From Litoreibacter sp. (GTDB lineage: Bacteria > Pseudomonadota > Alphaproteobacteria > Rhodobacterales > Rhodobacteraceae), in contig JAPORH010000063.1 in NCBI GenBank assembly GCA_026710325.1, forward strand, positions 1 through 55,030: 55,030 nt of DNA, written 5' to 3'. A program made the translations under genes and the position numbers. Positions 7,489 to 16,658 of this stretch are shown piece by piece (position 1 is the first letter of the stretch; each line of letters starts with the position of its first letter). The notes under the pieces are model-generated. The model saw nothing but the letters and a program-made list of their open reading frames with translations. It was not told the DNA's origin and made no database searches.

Positions 7489-9267
7489 ATGCCAACATAC
7501 ACCGCCCCCGTCAAAGACATGCAATTCGTTCTGCATGAAATGCTCAACATCACCGCGCAAGACGTGCTTGGTTATGAAGATCTTGACGCGGATTTCACCA
7601 GCGCCATCCTGGAAGAGGCTGGCAAGATTTCGACAGAGGTGTTGCAGCCGCTGAACGTGGTGGGCGACAAAGAAGGCTGTGTGTTGGAAAACGGCGTCGT
7701 GCGCACGCCGACAGGGTTCAAAGAAGCGTTTGACCAGATCAAAGAAGGCGGCTGGACCGCTCTGGATTGCGATCCTGAGTATGGCGGCCAAGGCCTACCC
7801 TATCTGATGGGGACCGCCGTGGGGGAGATGATGGTCTCCGCCAATATGGCGTTCAACATGTACCAGGGCCTGACCCATGGTGCTTACTCGGCCATTCATG
7901 CCCATGGCACCGACGAACAGAAGGCCAAATACCTGCCCAAGATGGTCAGCTGCGACTGGACAGGCACGATGAACCTGACCGAGCCGCATTGCGGCACCGA
8001 TCTGGGCCTGATGCGCACCAAAGCCGCCCCGCAAGAGGACGGCACCTACAAAATCTCCGGCCAGAAAATTTTCATCTCGGCCGGTGAACATGACATGTCC
8101 GACAATATCATCCACCTGGTGCTGGCCAAGATTGAAGGCGGCCCGGAGGGAATCAAAGGCGTGTCGCTCTTTATTGTGCCCAAGTTCCTGGTCAACGATG
8201 ACGGCAGCTTGGGCGCACGCAACGGCGTCGCCGTGGGCTCCATCGAAGAGAAGATGGGCATCCACGGCAACTCCACTTGCGTGATGAATTACGACGAGGC
8301 AACCGGCTACCTGCTAGGCACCGAGCACAAAGGCATGCGCGCGATGTTCACCATGATGAACGAAGCGCGCCTTGGCGTGGGCTTGCAAGGCTACGCGCAA
8401 GCCGCGGTCGCTTACGAAAACGCACTAACTTACGCCAATGACCGGCTTCAGGGCCGCGATGTGACGGGTGCCAAAAACCCTGAGGGCCCTGCCGATCCGC
8501 TGATCGTGCATCCCGATATTCGCCGCAACCTGATGGATCAGAAGAGCTTTGTTGAAGGTGCACGTGCGTTCGTGTTCTGGGGCGCGTCGCTCATCGACCG
8601 CGCGCATCTGAATGAGGATGCGGATGCGGACGGGCTGATCTCCTTGATGACCCCGGTCATCAAAGGCTTCCTGACCGACAAGGGCTTTGAATACGCCACG
8701 GCCGCGCAACAAGTCTATGGCGGGCATGGCTATATCGAGGAATGGGGCATGTCGCAGTTTGCCCGCGATGCCCGGATCGCGATGATTTACGAGGGTGCCA
8801 ACGGCGTTCAGGCGCTGGACCTGGTGGGCCGCAAACTGGCCCAGGATGGTGGCAAGCATGTCATGGCCTTCTTCGAGATGGTGAAAAACTTCATCTCGGA
8901 AAACAAAGGCGATGAGGCGTTCGAGAAGAGCTTCCTGAACCCGCTGAAAGACGCCTCGAAAGACCTGCAGGCGGCGGGCATGTATTTCATGCAAAACGGC
9001 ATGAAGAACCCGAACAACGCTTTGTCCGGCTCTTACGACTTCATGCACATGATGGGTCACGTCTGCCTCGGCCTGATGTGGGCGCGGATGGCGAAAGCGG
9101 CGCAGGCGGCAATTGACGCAGGCACCACCGATCGCGACTTCTACGACGCGAAACTGGCCACGGCCCGCTACTACATGGCGCGCCAGCTCCCAGCCACCAA
9201 GATGCACCTTGCGCGGATTGAGTCCGGGGCGGATCCGGTGATGGCGCTGGAGGCCGCAAACTTCTAA
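7489..9267 (+). CDS. Acyl-CoA dehydrogenase, large (DmdC/FadE-like) subfamily
   Basis: A 592-aa flavoprotein catalysing the first, alpha-beta dehydrogenation step of acyl-CoA oxidation. It has the family-specific N-terminal cap, the central FAD region ([19 protein letters not shown], about 158; KIFISAGEH), the C-terminal helical domain with [13 protein letters not shown] (about 406) and [19 protein letters not shown] (about 424), and an extra C-terminal domain from about 470. The glutamate of YEGANG is the expected catalytic base. This subfamily includes both straight-chain dehydrogenases and DmdC, which acts on methylmercaptopropionyl-CoA in DMSP breakdown. The operon with thiolase and FadB favours general beta-oxidation, but the substrate is not settled. 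Confidence 0.92.
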   Translation: MPTYTAPVKDMQFVLHEMLNITAQDVLGYEDLDADFTSAILEEAGKISTEVLQPLNVVGDKEGCVLENGVVRTPTGFKEAFDQIKEGGWTALDCDPEYGGQGLPYLMGTAVGEMMVSANMAFNMYQGLTHGAYSAIHAHGTDEQKAKYLPKMVSCDWTGTMNLTEPHCGTDLGLMRTKAAPQEDGTYKISGQKIFISAGEHDMSDNIIHLVLAKIEGGPEGIKGVSLFIVPKFLVNDDGSLGARNGVAVGSIEEKMGIHGNSTCVMNYDEATGYLLGTEHKGMRAMFTMMNEARLGVGLQGYAQAAVAYENALTYANDRLQGRDVTGAKNPEGPADPLIVHPDIRRNLMDQKSFVEGARAFVFWGASLIDRAHLNEDADADGLISLMTPVIKGFLTDKGFEYATAAQQVYGGHGYIEEWGMSQFARDARIAMIYEGANGVQALDLVGRKLAQDGGKHVMAFFEMVKNFISENKGDEAFEKSFLNPLKDASKDLQAAGMYFMQNGMKNPNNALSGSYDFMHMMGHVCLGLMWARMAKAAQAAIDAGTTDRDFYDAKLATARYYMARQLPATKMHLARIESGADPVMALEAANF

Positions 9268-9320
9268 GCTTTGGGTTACGGGCGGGACCCCTTCCCGCCC
9301 ACCAATCTTTGGAGAGCATA

Positions 9321-9533
9321 ATGCCAAAACGGCTCAGACTGACCCGACGGGTCAACTTAGCAATGAGCGAAGACGCCTGGCGCAGGCTGAAAAAATTCAG
9401 CCATGAGGCAGGGTTAGACGAAGGGGAGGCCTTGTCCTTCCTGTTTGAAAATTTCAGCTCGGTGATGGACGAGGACAACCTCACCCACCGGTTGAGAATC
9501 TTCAATTCTGAGCTGGAGGCACGGAAGAAATGA
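9321..9533 (+). CDS. Small hypothetical protein, 70 aa
   Basis: A short basic and helical protein beginning MPKRLRLTRRVNLAMSED. The N-terminal strand followed by two predicted helices (AWRRLKKFSHEAG and EGEALSFLFENF) looks like a ribbon-helix-helix fold, but I cannot assign it to a family. GGAGAG stands directly before the ATG. Its end overlaps the glutathione transferase start by four bases, so it is part of the operon. It might be a small DNA-binding protein; this is a guess from pattern only. Confidence 0.65.
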   Translation: MPKRLRLTRRVNLAMSEDAWRRLKKFSHEAGLDEGEALSFLFENFSSVMDEDNLTHRLRIFNSELEARKK

Positions 9534-10156
9534 CTATGAAACTTCACTGCTTCGGCGAGAGCGGACATTCCTACAAAGCGGCTTTGACCCTGCAGATGAT
9601 GCGGCAGGACTGGGAGCCGGTGTTCATCGATTTCTTCAATGGCGGCGTGCGCAGCGACGATTATCGCAAGCTCAACGTGATGGGCGAGGCCCCTTTGTTG
9701 ATCGATGGCGACAAGACGCTGAGCCAATCGGGCGTGATCCAACAATATCTGGTGGACAAGACCGGCCTTATGGGCGGCGCGCGCGAGGACAAATACGAAG
9801 TGCTGCGCTGGATCCTGTGGGACAACCACAAGCTGTCCAGCCAGGCAGGCGTTGCGCGGTTCTTGCTAAATTTCCTGCCGGAAGAGAAACGCCCAGCGGA
9901 GGCCATCGGTTTCATTCAAGGTCGACTGATGGGCGCTCTCAAGGTCCTGAACGAGCATCTTGATGGCCGCGACTGGCTTGTGGGCGACGGTATCTCCATC
10001 GCCGACCTGACCTGCTGCGGCTACCTGTTCTATGACGAGCCCTTCGGCTTCGTGCGCGCCGACTGGCCCAATATTGACGCTTGGCTGACCCGTATTTCCG
10101 ACCAGCCCGGGTGGAAACACCCCTATGATTTGATGCAACGGGCCTATCAGGGATGA
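9530..10156 (+). CDS. Glutathione S-transferase family protein
   Basis: A 208-aa protein with an N-terminal thioredoxin-like domain (KLHCFGESGHSYKAALTLQM; GEAPLLIDGDKTLSQSGVI, where the EAP and QS residues bind glutathione) and an all-helical C-terminal domain ending with the N-capping-like segment GDGISIADLTCCGYL (about 155). Cytosolic. Placed in the beta-oxidation operon, it may detoxify reactive acyl or aldehyde products, but the reaction is unknown. Translationally coupled to the small ORF before it. Confidence 0.88.
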   Translation: MTMKLHCFGESGHSYKAALTLQMMRQDWEPVFIDFFNGGVRSDDYRKLNVMGEAPLLIDGDKTLSQSGVIQQYLVDKTGLMGGAREDKYEVLRWILWDNHKLSSQAGVARFLLNFLPEEKRPAEAIGFIQGRLMGALKVLNEHLDGRDWLVGDGISIADLTCCGYLFYDEPFGFVRADWPNIDAWLTRISDQPGWKHPYDLMQRAYQG

Positions 10157-10229
10157 GCCATAAAGCCGCCATTTTACTGGATATAGTTCCCTTCGCGCGC
10201 CACACTCGGCGCGCAAGGACGGAGAAGCT

Positions 10230-10730
10230 ATGCTCAGCAAAACGGCGCTCGGCGCGATATGGGTCTACCAGCGGTATATCTCGCCCTATAAAGGGTTCCG
10301 CTGCGCTTATGCCGTTCACCATGGCGGGCCGGGGTGTTCAGGCTTTGCCAAGCGCGCGATCCACGAGCATGGGTTTTGGCGCGCCATACCGTTCATCCGG
10401 CAACGCCTGCGGGATTGCAAAACGGCCTATGCTGAGCTGCGTGCGAACTGCACTTGCCGGTCAGAGCGAACCGATGAAAAGCCGCTTAGCGAAAGCGAGC
10501 GGGCGGAGCTGGAACGCAGGCGCAAGAAAGACAACCGCAACTGCACCAAATCTGACGCCTGTATCGGCTGTGGCGAATGCGGCTCTGGCATTGGGAGCTG
10601 CGGTGGTACCGGGGGACGCGCGGCGGCCTCTAACAAGGCCTGCGACATCAACCCCTGCGATGGCGATATTGGCATCGGCGGGTGCGACTGCGCGTCCTGC
10701 GATTGCGGCGGGTGTTCCTGCGGCGGCTAG
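10230..10730 (+). CDS. YidD-family membrane insertion factor with cysteine-rich tail
   Basis: The first 80 residues match YidD: AIWVYQRYISPYKGFRCAYA, GPGCSGFAKRAIHEHG and IRQRLRDCKTAY correspond to the usual YQ..ISP, CR..PSCS.YA...HG and R..RC segments. YidD is a small amphipathic protein that assists YidC-dependent membrane insertion. Unusually, the usual 70-90 residue protein is extended to 166 aa by a charged linker (about 87-107) and a glycine- and cysteine-rich tail with 15 cysteines, ending CDCASCDCGGCSCGG. The tail could bind metal or an iron-sulphur cluster; this is inference. It lies in the middle of the beta-oxidation run, not next to yidC/rnpA. Confidence 0.8.
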   Translation: MLSKTALGAIWVYQRYISPYKGFRCAYAVHHGGPGCSGFAKRAIHEHGFWRAIPFIRQRLRDCKTAYAELRANCTCRSERTDEKPLSESERAELERRRKKDNRNCTKSDACIGCGECGSGIGSCGGTGGRAAASNKACDINPCDGDIGIGGCDCASCDCGGCSCGG

Positions 10731-10748
10731 CCTTGCGCGAGGCCGCGC

Positions 10749-11087
10749 ATGATCCTTTGGGGCTTCATTCTTGGCATGGTCTTGTGCGGCGTGACGCTTT
10801 CGTTGATCGCGCATGAGGACAGCCATGACAAATTTGGCTCCGCTGTTGCGATGTTTTCCGGCTGGTGCGCCTTTGGAATGCTTTTGATGGGCGGCACATG
10901 GGGGCTTGGCATTGTACTGCCGGGCCTGATGGCCGCCGCGGTTCTGGTTTTACGAACAACGAATTTCGGCAAGCGGATTACCGCGCTTGCCCCCTACAAA
11001 ATGCCCTTTGGGATTGGCGCGCTCATTTGCAGCGTGCTGGTCTGGCTGGGCGTGCTCAATATGATGGAAGGACTTCCCAATGGCTGA
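10749..11087 (+). CDS. Small integral membrane protein, 112 aa
   Basis: An unrecognised protein with three to four hydrophobic segments: WGFILGMVLCGVTLSLIA (about 3-20), MFSGWCAFGMLLMGG, LGIVLPGLMAAAVLVL and IGALICSVLVWLGVLNMM. Short loops with few charges suggest an inner-membrane protein. It follows the YidD gene by 18 bases, and its TGA overlaps the start of the thiolase gene by eight bases. Function unknown. Confidence 0.7.
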   Translation: MILWGFILGMVLCGVTLSLIAHEDSHDKFGSAVAMFSGWCAFGMLLMGGTWGLGIVLPGLMAAAVLVLRTTNFGKRITALAPYKMPFGIGALICSVLVWLGVLNMMEGLPNG

Positions 11088-12291
11088 TGCCTATATCTAC
11101 GACGCCGTACGCTCCCCACGCGGCAAGGGCCGCAAAGATGGCAGCTTGCATGAGGTGACCGCGGCACGATTATCGGCGCAAATCCTGAATGCATTGAAAG
11201 AGCGCAACGGGCTAGAAGGCCACGCCGTTGAGGACGTGATCTGGGGCAACGCCACGCAAGTGATGGAGCAAGGCGGCTGCTTGGCGCGCACGGCGGTACT
11301 GGCCTCCGATCTGGATCAGCGTATCCCGGGACTTTCGATCAACCGCTTCTGCGCCTCCGGCATGGAAGCGGTGAATCTGGCCGCCAACCAGGTCGCAGGC
11401 GGGGCTGGTGATGGCTATATCGCCGGCGGTGTCGAGATGATGGGCCGGGTCGCCATGGGCTCCGACGGGGCGGCGATTGCCGTTGATCCATCTATCGCTA
11501 TGAACACCTATTTCGTCCCGCAAGGCATCTCCGCCGACATTATTGCGACCGAATATGGCTTTACCCGCGATCAAGCTGACGAGCTGGCCGTTGAATCGCA
11601 GCGCCGCGCCAAAGCCGCCTGGGATGACAATCGGTTCGAGAAATCTGTCGTGACGGTGAAAGACCAAAACGGCCTGCCGATCCTCGATCATGACGAATAC
11701 ATGCGCCCGAACTCGGACATGCAGTCCATGGGCTCGCTCAACCCAGCCTTCCAGGCCATGGGGGAAGTCATGCCCGGCTTCGACAAGGTCGCGCTGATGA
11801 AATACCCGCATCTGGAGAAGATCAACCACATCCACCATGCCGGTAACTCAAGCGGCATCGTAGACGGCTCCGCCGCCGTGCTGGTTGGCTCCAAAGAATT
11901 TGGTGAGAAGTTTGATCTTAAGCCCCGCGCCCGCATCAAGGCCACCGCCAAGATCGGTCTGGACCCGACGATCATGCTCACGGGCCCCGTGCCGGTAACT
12001 GAGCATATCATGAAATCCTCCGGCATGAAAATTAGTGACATTGATTTGTTCGAAGTCAATGAAGCCTTCGCCTCAGTTGTGCTACGCTTCCAGCAAGCCT
12101 TCGATGTTGACCCGGAGCTGGTCAACGTCAATGGTGGGTCTATCGCCATGGGACACCCGTTGGGAGCGACGGGGGCGATTATCATCGGCACGTTGCTTGA
12201 TGAGATGGAACGGACAGACAGGGAAACAGGGCTCGCCACGCTCTGTGTTGCCTCGGGTATGGGGGCGGCGACGATTATCGAAAGGGTCTAG
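11080..12291 (+). CDS. Acetyl-CoA acyltransferase (thiolase)
   Basis: A 403-aa thiolase that cleaves 3-ketoacyl-CoA with CoA, or runs in reverse. The nucleophilic cysteine sits in SINRFCASGMEAVN (about residue 91), the histidine pair in FEVNEAFASV and GGSIAMGHPLGATGA (about 349-363), and the acid/base cysteine in TLCVASGMGAA (about 390). With FadB encoded 1.9 kb downstream, it very likely forms the thiolytic half of a beta-oxidation complex, as FadA does. It is separated from FadB by three unusual genes. Confidence 0.94.
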   Translation: MADAYIYDAVRSPRGKGRKDGSLHEVTAARLSAQILNALKERNGLEGHAVEDVIWGNATQVMEQGGCLARTAVLASDLDQRIPGLSINRFCASGMEAVNLAANQVAGGAGDGYIAGGVEMMGRVAMGSDGAAIAVDPSIAMNTYFVPQGISADIIATEYGFTRDQADELAVESQRRAKAAWDDNRFEKSVVTVKDQNGLPILDHDEYMRPNSDMQSMGSLNPAFQAMGEVMPGFDKVALMKYPHLEKINHIHHAGNSSGIVDGSAAVLVGSKEFGEKFDLKPRARIKATAKIGLDPTIMLTGPVPVTEHIMKSSGMKISDIDLFEVNEAFASVVLRFQQAFDVDPELVNVNGGSIAMGHPLGATGAIIIGTLLDEMERTDRETGLATLCVASGMGAATIIERV

Positions 12292-12302
12292 TTCAGGGGA
12301 AC

Positions 12303-12782
12303 ATGGGGAGCGAACGTGACGCAGAAGCCTGGCGCATTGCGACCTATATGGTCGAGCGCACCAGATCATCAATTTTCGAGGGTGACTTCGAAACCTTTGC
12401 TGACTCGTTCACATATCCCCACACCTCCACGACCGAAGAAAAAACTATCGTAATCAAAGATATGGAAGACATGAGGCGGCTCTTCGACAATGTACGCGCA
12501 TCGCATAGGCAGATGGGTATGACCCATCTGTCGCGCGAGACCATTGCCGCTGAGTTTAAAGACGAAGACACGCTGATTGTCGTCCATGTCAATCACATGA
12601 TGGCCGGGACACGGCGCATCAACGCGCCATTCCCGGTTTACTCGACGCTCAAACGATTTGGCGACACGTGGCGGATCGAGAAGGCCGAATACGCCATAGA
12701 CAAAAAGCTGCCCTTCGGCGCTGCGCTGGAGAAGGGACAGATCAGGAAACCACTGGGGAGCAAAGAAGATGCCAAAGATTAA
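12303..12782 (+). CDS. NTF2-like (SnoaL-type) protein
   Basis: A 159-aa single-domain protein that looks like an NTF2/SnoaL cone fold: an N-terminal helix pair (AWRIATYMVERTRSSIFEGDFETFADSF), then FTYPHTSTTEEKTIVIKDMEDMRRLF, and a long beta region ending RFGDTWRIEKAEYAI. No catalytic residues are known for this group, so I make no functional call. It starts 11 bases after the thiolase stop and overlaps the cupin gene by 14 bases. It resembles the two halves of the 325-aa protein at 13223 (shared YP....ST.EE pattern and terminal W.RF/WRI strand). Confidence 0.75.
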   Translation: MGSERDAEAWRIATYMVERTRSSIFEGDFETFADSFTYPHTSTTEEKTIVIKDMEDMRRLFDNVRASHRQMGMTHLSRETIAAEFKDEDTLIVVHVNHMMAGTRRINAPFPVYSTLKRFGDTWRIEKAEYAIDKKLPFGAALEKGQIRKPLGSKEDAKD

Positions 12783-13230
12783 TATCTCTGAGCTACCGGT
12801 CGAAACGGGGTCGGGCTATCCCGGTCACCGCGCCGCCCTAATGGACGGTCGCAGCCAAGTGCGCCTCGGCGATGTAAGCGGGCTTTCGCAATTTGGCGTC
12901 AATCTCGTCATGCTCGAGCCTGGCGCGATCTCCTCCCTGCGGCATTGGCATGTCGAGCAGGACGAGTTTCTTTTGGTGACGCAAGGCGTTTGCACCTTGA
13001 TCGATGATCATGGTGAGACGGAGCTGCACCCCGGAGAGTGCGCCGCTTTCCCCGCTGGCGACGCCAATGGCCATCACATCAAAAACACCTCCGACGCAGC
13101 CGCGGCTTTCATCGTTGTGGGGACACGTACAAAGACAGAGACGGGCTACTATTCTGACGAGGACATGATGGTCCGGCTTGAGAATGGCGAGATGACCTTC
13201 ACCCGAAAGGACGGGGGCCCGCTTGACTAA
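12769..13230 (+). CDS. Cupin-domain protein
   Basis: A 153-aa single cupin barrel. The first cupin motif is HWHVEQDEFLLVTQG (about residues 62-76), supplying two histidines and a glutamate. The second is GECAAFPAGDANGHHIKN (about 92-109). These can bind one divalent metal. Related small cupins resemble mannose-6-phosphate isomerase or bind small ligands; the substrate is unknown. It overlaps both neighbours (14 bases with the NTF2-like gene before it, eight with the gene after it), which points to a common job or complex. Confidence 0.87.
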   Translation: MPKINISELPVETGSGYPGHRAALMDGRSQVRLGDVSGLSQFGVNLVMLEPGAISSLRHWHVEQDEFLLVTQGVCTLIDDHGETELHPGECAAFPAGDANGHHIKNTSDAAAAFIVVGTRTKTETGYYSDEDMMVRLENGEMTFTRKDGGPLD

Positions 13231-14200
13231 GCCATTCATCAGCAAGACGGCCGAGCAGGATGCGCGAGAGATCTACCAGTCGGTTCTCGACATGATGACG
13301 GACGCGCTGATGGCCAATGACGAACCTGTCCTGATGTCTGGCGTGGTCTATCCGTTTCGCGTGTCCACGATTGAAGAAGAGTTCATCATCGAAAGCGCAT
13401 TAGACTGGCTCGAATGTACTTCCTTGTTTCGCAAAAATCTGCTGGCTCAAGGCGTAAACCACTATATTCGGCTTGTGACAGACGCGGAATTTCTCAGCGA
13501 AAACTACATTCGCGGCTCGCATATCACCCATACAATGCGCAACGCGAATGTCGTCGTGCCGCCCTATGAAAACCGTGTGGCTCTTACGCGTGTCGATGGC
13601 GTTTGGCGCTTTAGCGAGCTGGACAGCGCGCTCAGAAACAACCGGTGGCCCATTTCCTCGGCGCAAGTTGCTCATGAAGGCCGGAAAAGCTGGGCCTCCG
13701 ACCTGCCAGAAAGCGACATCCGGCGCACCAACGCCTCCCCTAAAGCGATCTATCAGAACTTCATAAACGAGCTGAGCGCGATCAACATGGCCGGCGATTT
13801 CGAGGCTTGGTGCGAGAAATGCGAGTTCCCGCACTACGTCCATATCGAACAGGTTGATGAGGTGATCGACACACCTGAGGGCATACGACCTTTCGTTGAG
13901 ATGATGAGCGATCAGATCAAGACGCTAGAGATCGACCATTTGAAACGGCAAGCGAGCCATGCCGAATTTATCAGCGCCACCCAGCTTTGCGGGTATCATA
14001 TGACAACCTTTGAGAGCAAAGGCGAGGTGCGGCTCGGCCCTGTCGCCGGACGCTACATCCTTAATCGCACCGGCACCGCTTGGCGGATGCACTCGGTAAC
14101 GAACTCTATTTCCAACACCGAATTCCCCTATTCGCAGCCAGAACCGGGCGACGCCCTCATTTCGCTGCGCGAGATCCAGGAAAGGACACTGAAGAAATGA
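13223..14200 (+). CDS. Tandem NTF2-like domain protein, 325 aa
   Basis: I recognise no named family, but the protein appears to hold two NTF2-like domains in a row. Domain one (about 12-140) contains VVYPFRVSTIEEEFIIE and ends VDGVWRFSELDSAL. Domain two (about 168-300) contains GDFEAWCEKCEFPHYVHIE and ends GTAWRMHSVTNSI. Both resemble the single-domain protein at 12303, so the three probably derive from duplication. There is no signal peptide. The stop overlaps the fadB start by four bases, coupling the cassette to beta-oxidation. Confidence 0.72.
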   Translation: MTKPFISKTAEQDAREIYQSVLDMMTDALMANDEPVLMSGVVYPFRVSTIEEEFIIESALDWLECTSLFRKNLLAQGVNHYIRLVTDAEFLSENYIRGSHITHTMRNANVVVPPYENRVALTRVDGVWRFSELDSALRNNRWPISSAQVAHEGRKSWASDLPESDIRRTNASPKAIYQNFINELSAINMAGDFEAWCEKCEFPHYVHIEQVDEVIDTPEGIRPFVEMMSDQIKTLEIDHLKRQASHAEFISATQLCGYHMTTFESKGEVRLGPVAGRYILNRTGTAWRMHSVTNSISNTEFPYSQPEPGDALISLREIQERTLKK

Positions 14201-16389
14201 CCGATTTCACGATGAGCACCGACGCAGATGGCGTCGCGACAATCGTCTGGGACACTGTCAACAAATCCATGAACGTGATGAACGAGCAAGGGTTTCGCGA
14301 CCTCGATGCACTGATCGATCAGGCGCTGGCAGATGACGCGGTGAAAGGCGTGATCATCACGTCGGGTAAGGAAGGCTCTTTTGCAGGTGGTATGGATTTG
14401 AACGTCATCGCCAAGATGAAGGAGTCCGCGGGCGACAACCCGGCGCAAGGATTGATGGACGGGTTGATGGAATGCCACGGCGTGTTGCGCAAGATCGAGC
14501 GCGGCGGCATGGATGACAAGAACAAGGGCGGCAAGCCCATTGCCTGCGCCATGCAGGGCACCGGGCTTGGCATCGGGTTCGAGATCCCACTGTCCTGCCA
14601 CCGCATTTTCGTGGCCGACAACCCCAAGGCCAAAATCGGCCTGCCCGAGATCATGGTCGGCATCTTCCCTGGCATGGGCGGCACCACGCGACTGGTGCGC
14701 AAGATGGGCGCGATGGCGGCCTCGCCGTTCCTTTTGGAAGGTAAGCTGAGCGATCCAAATAAGGCGAAGATGGCTGGGCTCGTGGATGAGGTTGTTCCAG
14801 CAGATGAGCTGTTGGCAAAGGCGAAAGAGTGGGTTCTGTCAGAGCCTTCCATCGTCAAGCCTTGGGATGAGAAGGGCTACAAAATGCCGGGCGGCGCCCC
14901 CTATCATCCAGCAGGTTTCATGACCTTTGTGGGCGCTTCGGCCATGGTTAACGGCAAAACCCAAGGGGTTTATCCTGCCGCGAAGGCACTGCTGTCGGCG
15001 GTATATGAAGGCGCGATGGTGCCATTTGACACCGCCATAAAGATCGAGGCGCGCTGGTTCACCAACGTTTTGATGAACCCGAGCTCATCGAACATGATCC
15101 GCTCCCTCTTCATCAACAAAGAGGCCTTGGAAAAAGGCGCGGTGCGCCCGGCAGATGTGCCTGACCAATCGGTCAAAAAGGTCGGCGTCTTGGGCGCGGG
15201 CATGATGGGTGCCGGCATCGCGCTGGTCTCTGCGCTGGCGGGGATCGAGGTTGTGCTGATCGACCGGGAGCAGGAAGCCGCGGACAAAGGCAAAGCCTAC
15301 ACCACCGCCCATATGGACAAGGGTATCGCGCGCAAGAAGGCGACCGAAGAGAAGAAAGAACAGGTTCTGAGCCGCATCACCGCAACCACCGATCTCGACG
15401 CGCTGAAAGGTTGCGACCTGATCGTCGAGGCAGTGTTCGAGGATGTCGGCATCAAGGCGGACATGACCAAAAAGGTCGAGGCCATCGTGGGCGAGGAGTG
15501 CATCTTCGCGACCAACACCTCTACCCTGCCGATCACAGAGCTGGCGAAGGCTTCCGTCCGGGCGGAGCAGTTCATTGGCATCCACTTCTTCTCCCCCGTC
15601 GACAAGATGCTGCTGGTCGAGATCATCAAGGGTGCCGAGACCGGCGACCGGGCTGTCGCCAAGGCGCTGGATTTCGTTCGCCAGATCAAGAAGACGCCAA
15701 TTGTCGTCAATGACGAGCGGTTCTTCTACGCCAACCGCTGCATCATCCCCTACATCAATGAAGGCATCCGCATGGTCACCGAAGGCGTTGAGCCCGCGCT
15801 GATCGAGAATGCGGCGAAGCTGATCGGCATGCCGCTCGGACCCTTGCAACTTGTGGATGAAACCTCTGTTGATCTCGGCGTGAAGATTGCCAAGGCCACA
15901 AAGGCAGCATTGGGCGACGAATATGACGACGCGGTGGATGAGATTCTGTTCTGGATGGAGGGCGAGGGCCGGTTGGGTCGCAAATCCAAAGCGGGCTTCT
16001 ACAGCTATGACGAGAAGGGCAAGCGTCAGCTTCTCTGGGAGGGGCTCGGCGAGAAATACCCGGTGGCCGAGGACCAGCCTGATCTGGCCGAGGTTCAGAA
16101 CCGTCTGCTCTTTGCCCAGGTGCTGGAGGCCGTGGGCGCACTGGAGGAAGGCGTGTTGATGGATATCCGCGAGGGCGATGTCGGCGCGATCCTGGGTTGG
16201 GGCTTTGCGCCTTGGTCCGGTGGGCCGCTGAGCTGGCTCGACATGGTTGGCACGCCTTGGGCGGTGGAGACCACCAACGCGCTGGCCGCCAAGCACGGGC
16301 CCCGCTTCCAAGCGCCAAAACTCTTGGAGGACATGGCCAGCGAAGGCGAGGATTTCTATACCCGCTTCGCGCCTGCAAAAGCCGCCTGA
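14197..16389 (+). CDS. fadB: Fatty-acid oxidation multienzyme: enoyl-CoA hydratase / 3-hydroxyacyl-CoA dehydrogenase
   Basis: A 730-aa fusion catalysing hydration of enoyl-CoA and NAD-dependent oxidation of 3-hydroxyacyl-CoA. The N-terminal crotonase domain (about 1-190) has the oxyanion segments GSFAGGMDLN and QGTGLGIGFEIPLSCH and the glutamate-containing GLPEIMVGIFPGMGGT. The NAD-binding domain starts at VGVLGAGMMGAGIA (about 328). The catalytic histidine is in FIGIHFFSPVDKM (about 462), followed by the C-terminal helical domains. The open frame extends upstream, but the ATG at 14197 overlaps the preceding stop (ATGA) and begins the conserved domain. The thiolase at 11080 is the likely partner. 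Confidence 0.95.
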   Translation: MTDFTMSTDADGVATIVWDTVNKSMNVMNEQGFRDLDALIDQALADDAVKGVIITSGKEGSFAGGMDLNVIAKMKESAGDNPAQGLMDGLMECHGVLRKIERGGMDDKNKGGKPIACAMQGTGLGIGFEIPLSCHRIFVADNPKAKIGLPEIMVGIFPGMGGTTRLVRKMGAMAASPFLLEGKLSDPNKAKMAGLVDEVVPADELLAKAKEWVLSEPSIVKPWDEKGYKMPGGAPYHPAGFMTFVGASAMVNGKTQGVYPAAKALLSAVYEGAMVPFDTAIKIEARWFTNVLMNPSSSNMIRSLFINKEALEKGAVRPADVPDQSVKKVGVLGAGMMGAGIALVSALAGIEVVLIDREQEAADKGKAYTTAHMDKGIARKKATEEKKEQVLSRITATTDLDALKGCDLIVEAVFEDVGIKADMTKKVEAIVGEECIFATNTSTLPITELAKASVRAEQFIGIHFFSPVDKMLLVEIIKGAETGDRAVAKALDFVRQIKKTPIVVNDERFFYANRCIIPYINEGIRMVTEGVEPALIENAAKLIGMPLGPLQLVDETSVDLGVKIAKATKAALGDEYDDAVDEILFWMEGEGRLGRKSKAGFYSYDEKGKRQLLWEGLGEKYPVAEDQPDLAEVQNRLLFAQVLEAVGALEEGVLMDIREGDVGAILGWGFAPWSGGPLSWLDMVGTPWAVETTNALAAKHGPRFQAPKLLEDMASEGEDFYTRFAPAKAA

Positions 16390-16437
16390 TCCAGATTCCC
16401 CGCATGCGGGAAATCCCACAACACATTGATAAGACAG

Positions 16438-16478
16438 CCTTTCCAGATTCTGATAGGGATTTGGAAAGGTTTTTCTTT
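16438..16478 (+). terminator. Rho-independent terminator after fadB
   Basis: CCTTTCCA (16438-16445) pairs with TGGAAAGG (16462-16469) around a 16-base loop, followed by TTTTTCTTT. It lies 50 bases after the fadB stop and closes the long operon. A small CCCGCATGCGGG hairpin lies just before it. Confidence 0.8.
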
Positions 16479-16658
16479 GTGGTGGAGGGCTTGTTGAAAT
16501 CACAAGGGCTCTTGTGCGATTTACCCGGGTCCCGCGTCATGGGCCTATCGCCCCTGCCCTCCAATTGAGCTTGGGGGTTTTGGGTCTCTCAGCGAAGTGA
16601 TGCCACCTCGTTATTTTGAGCGATTGAAGAGACGGGCAAGGCGCAATAAGTTTGGACC

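Noticed and set aside
15085-16503. Open frame of 472 codons on the minus strand
   Set aside because: Antisense of fadB without a ribosome binding site or recognisable domain.
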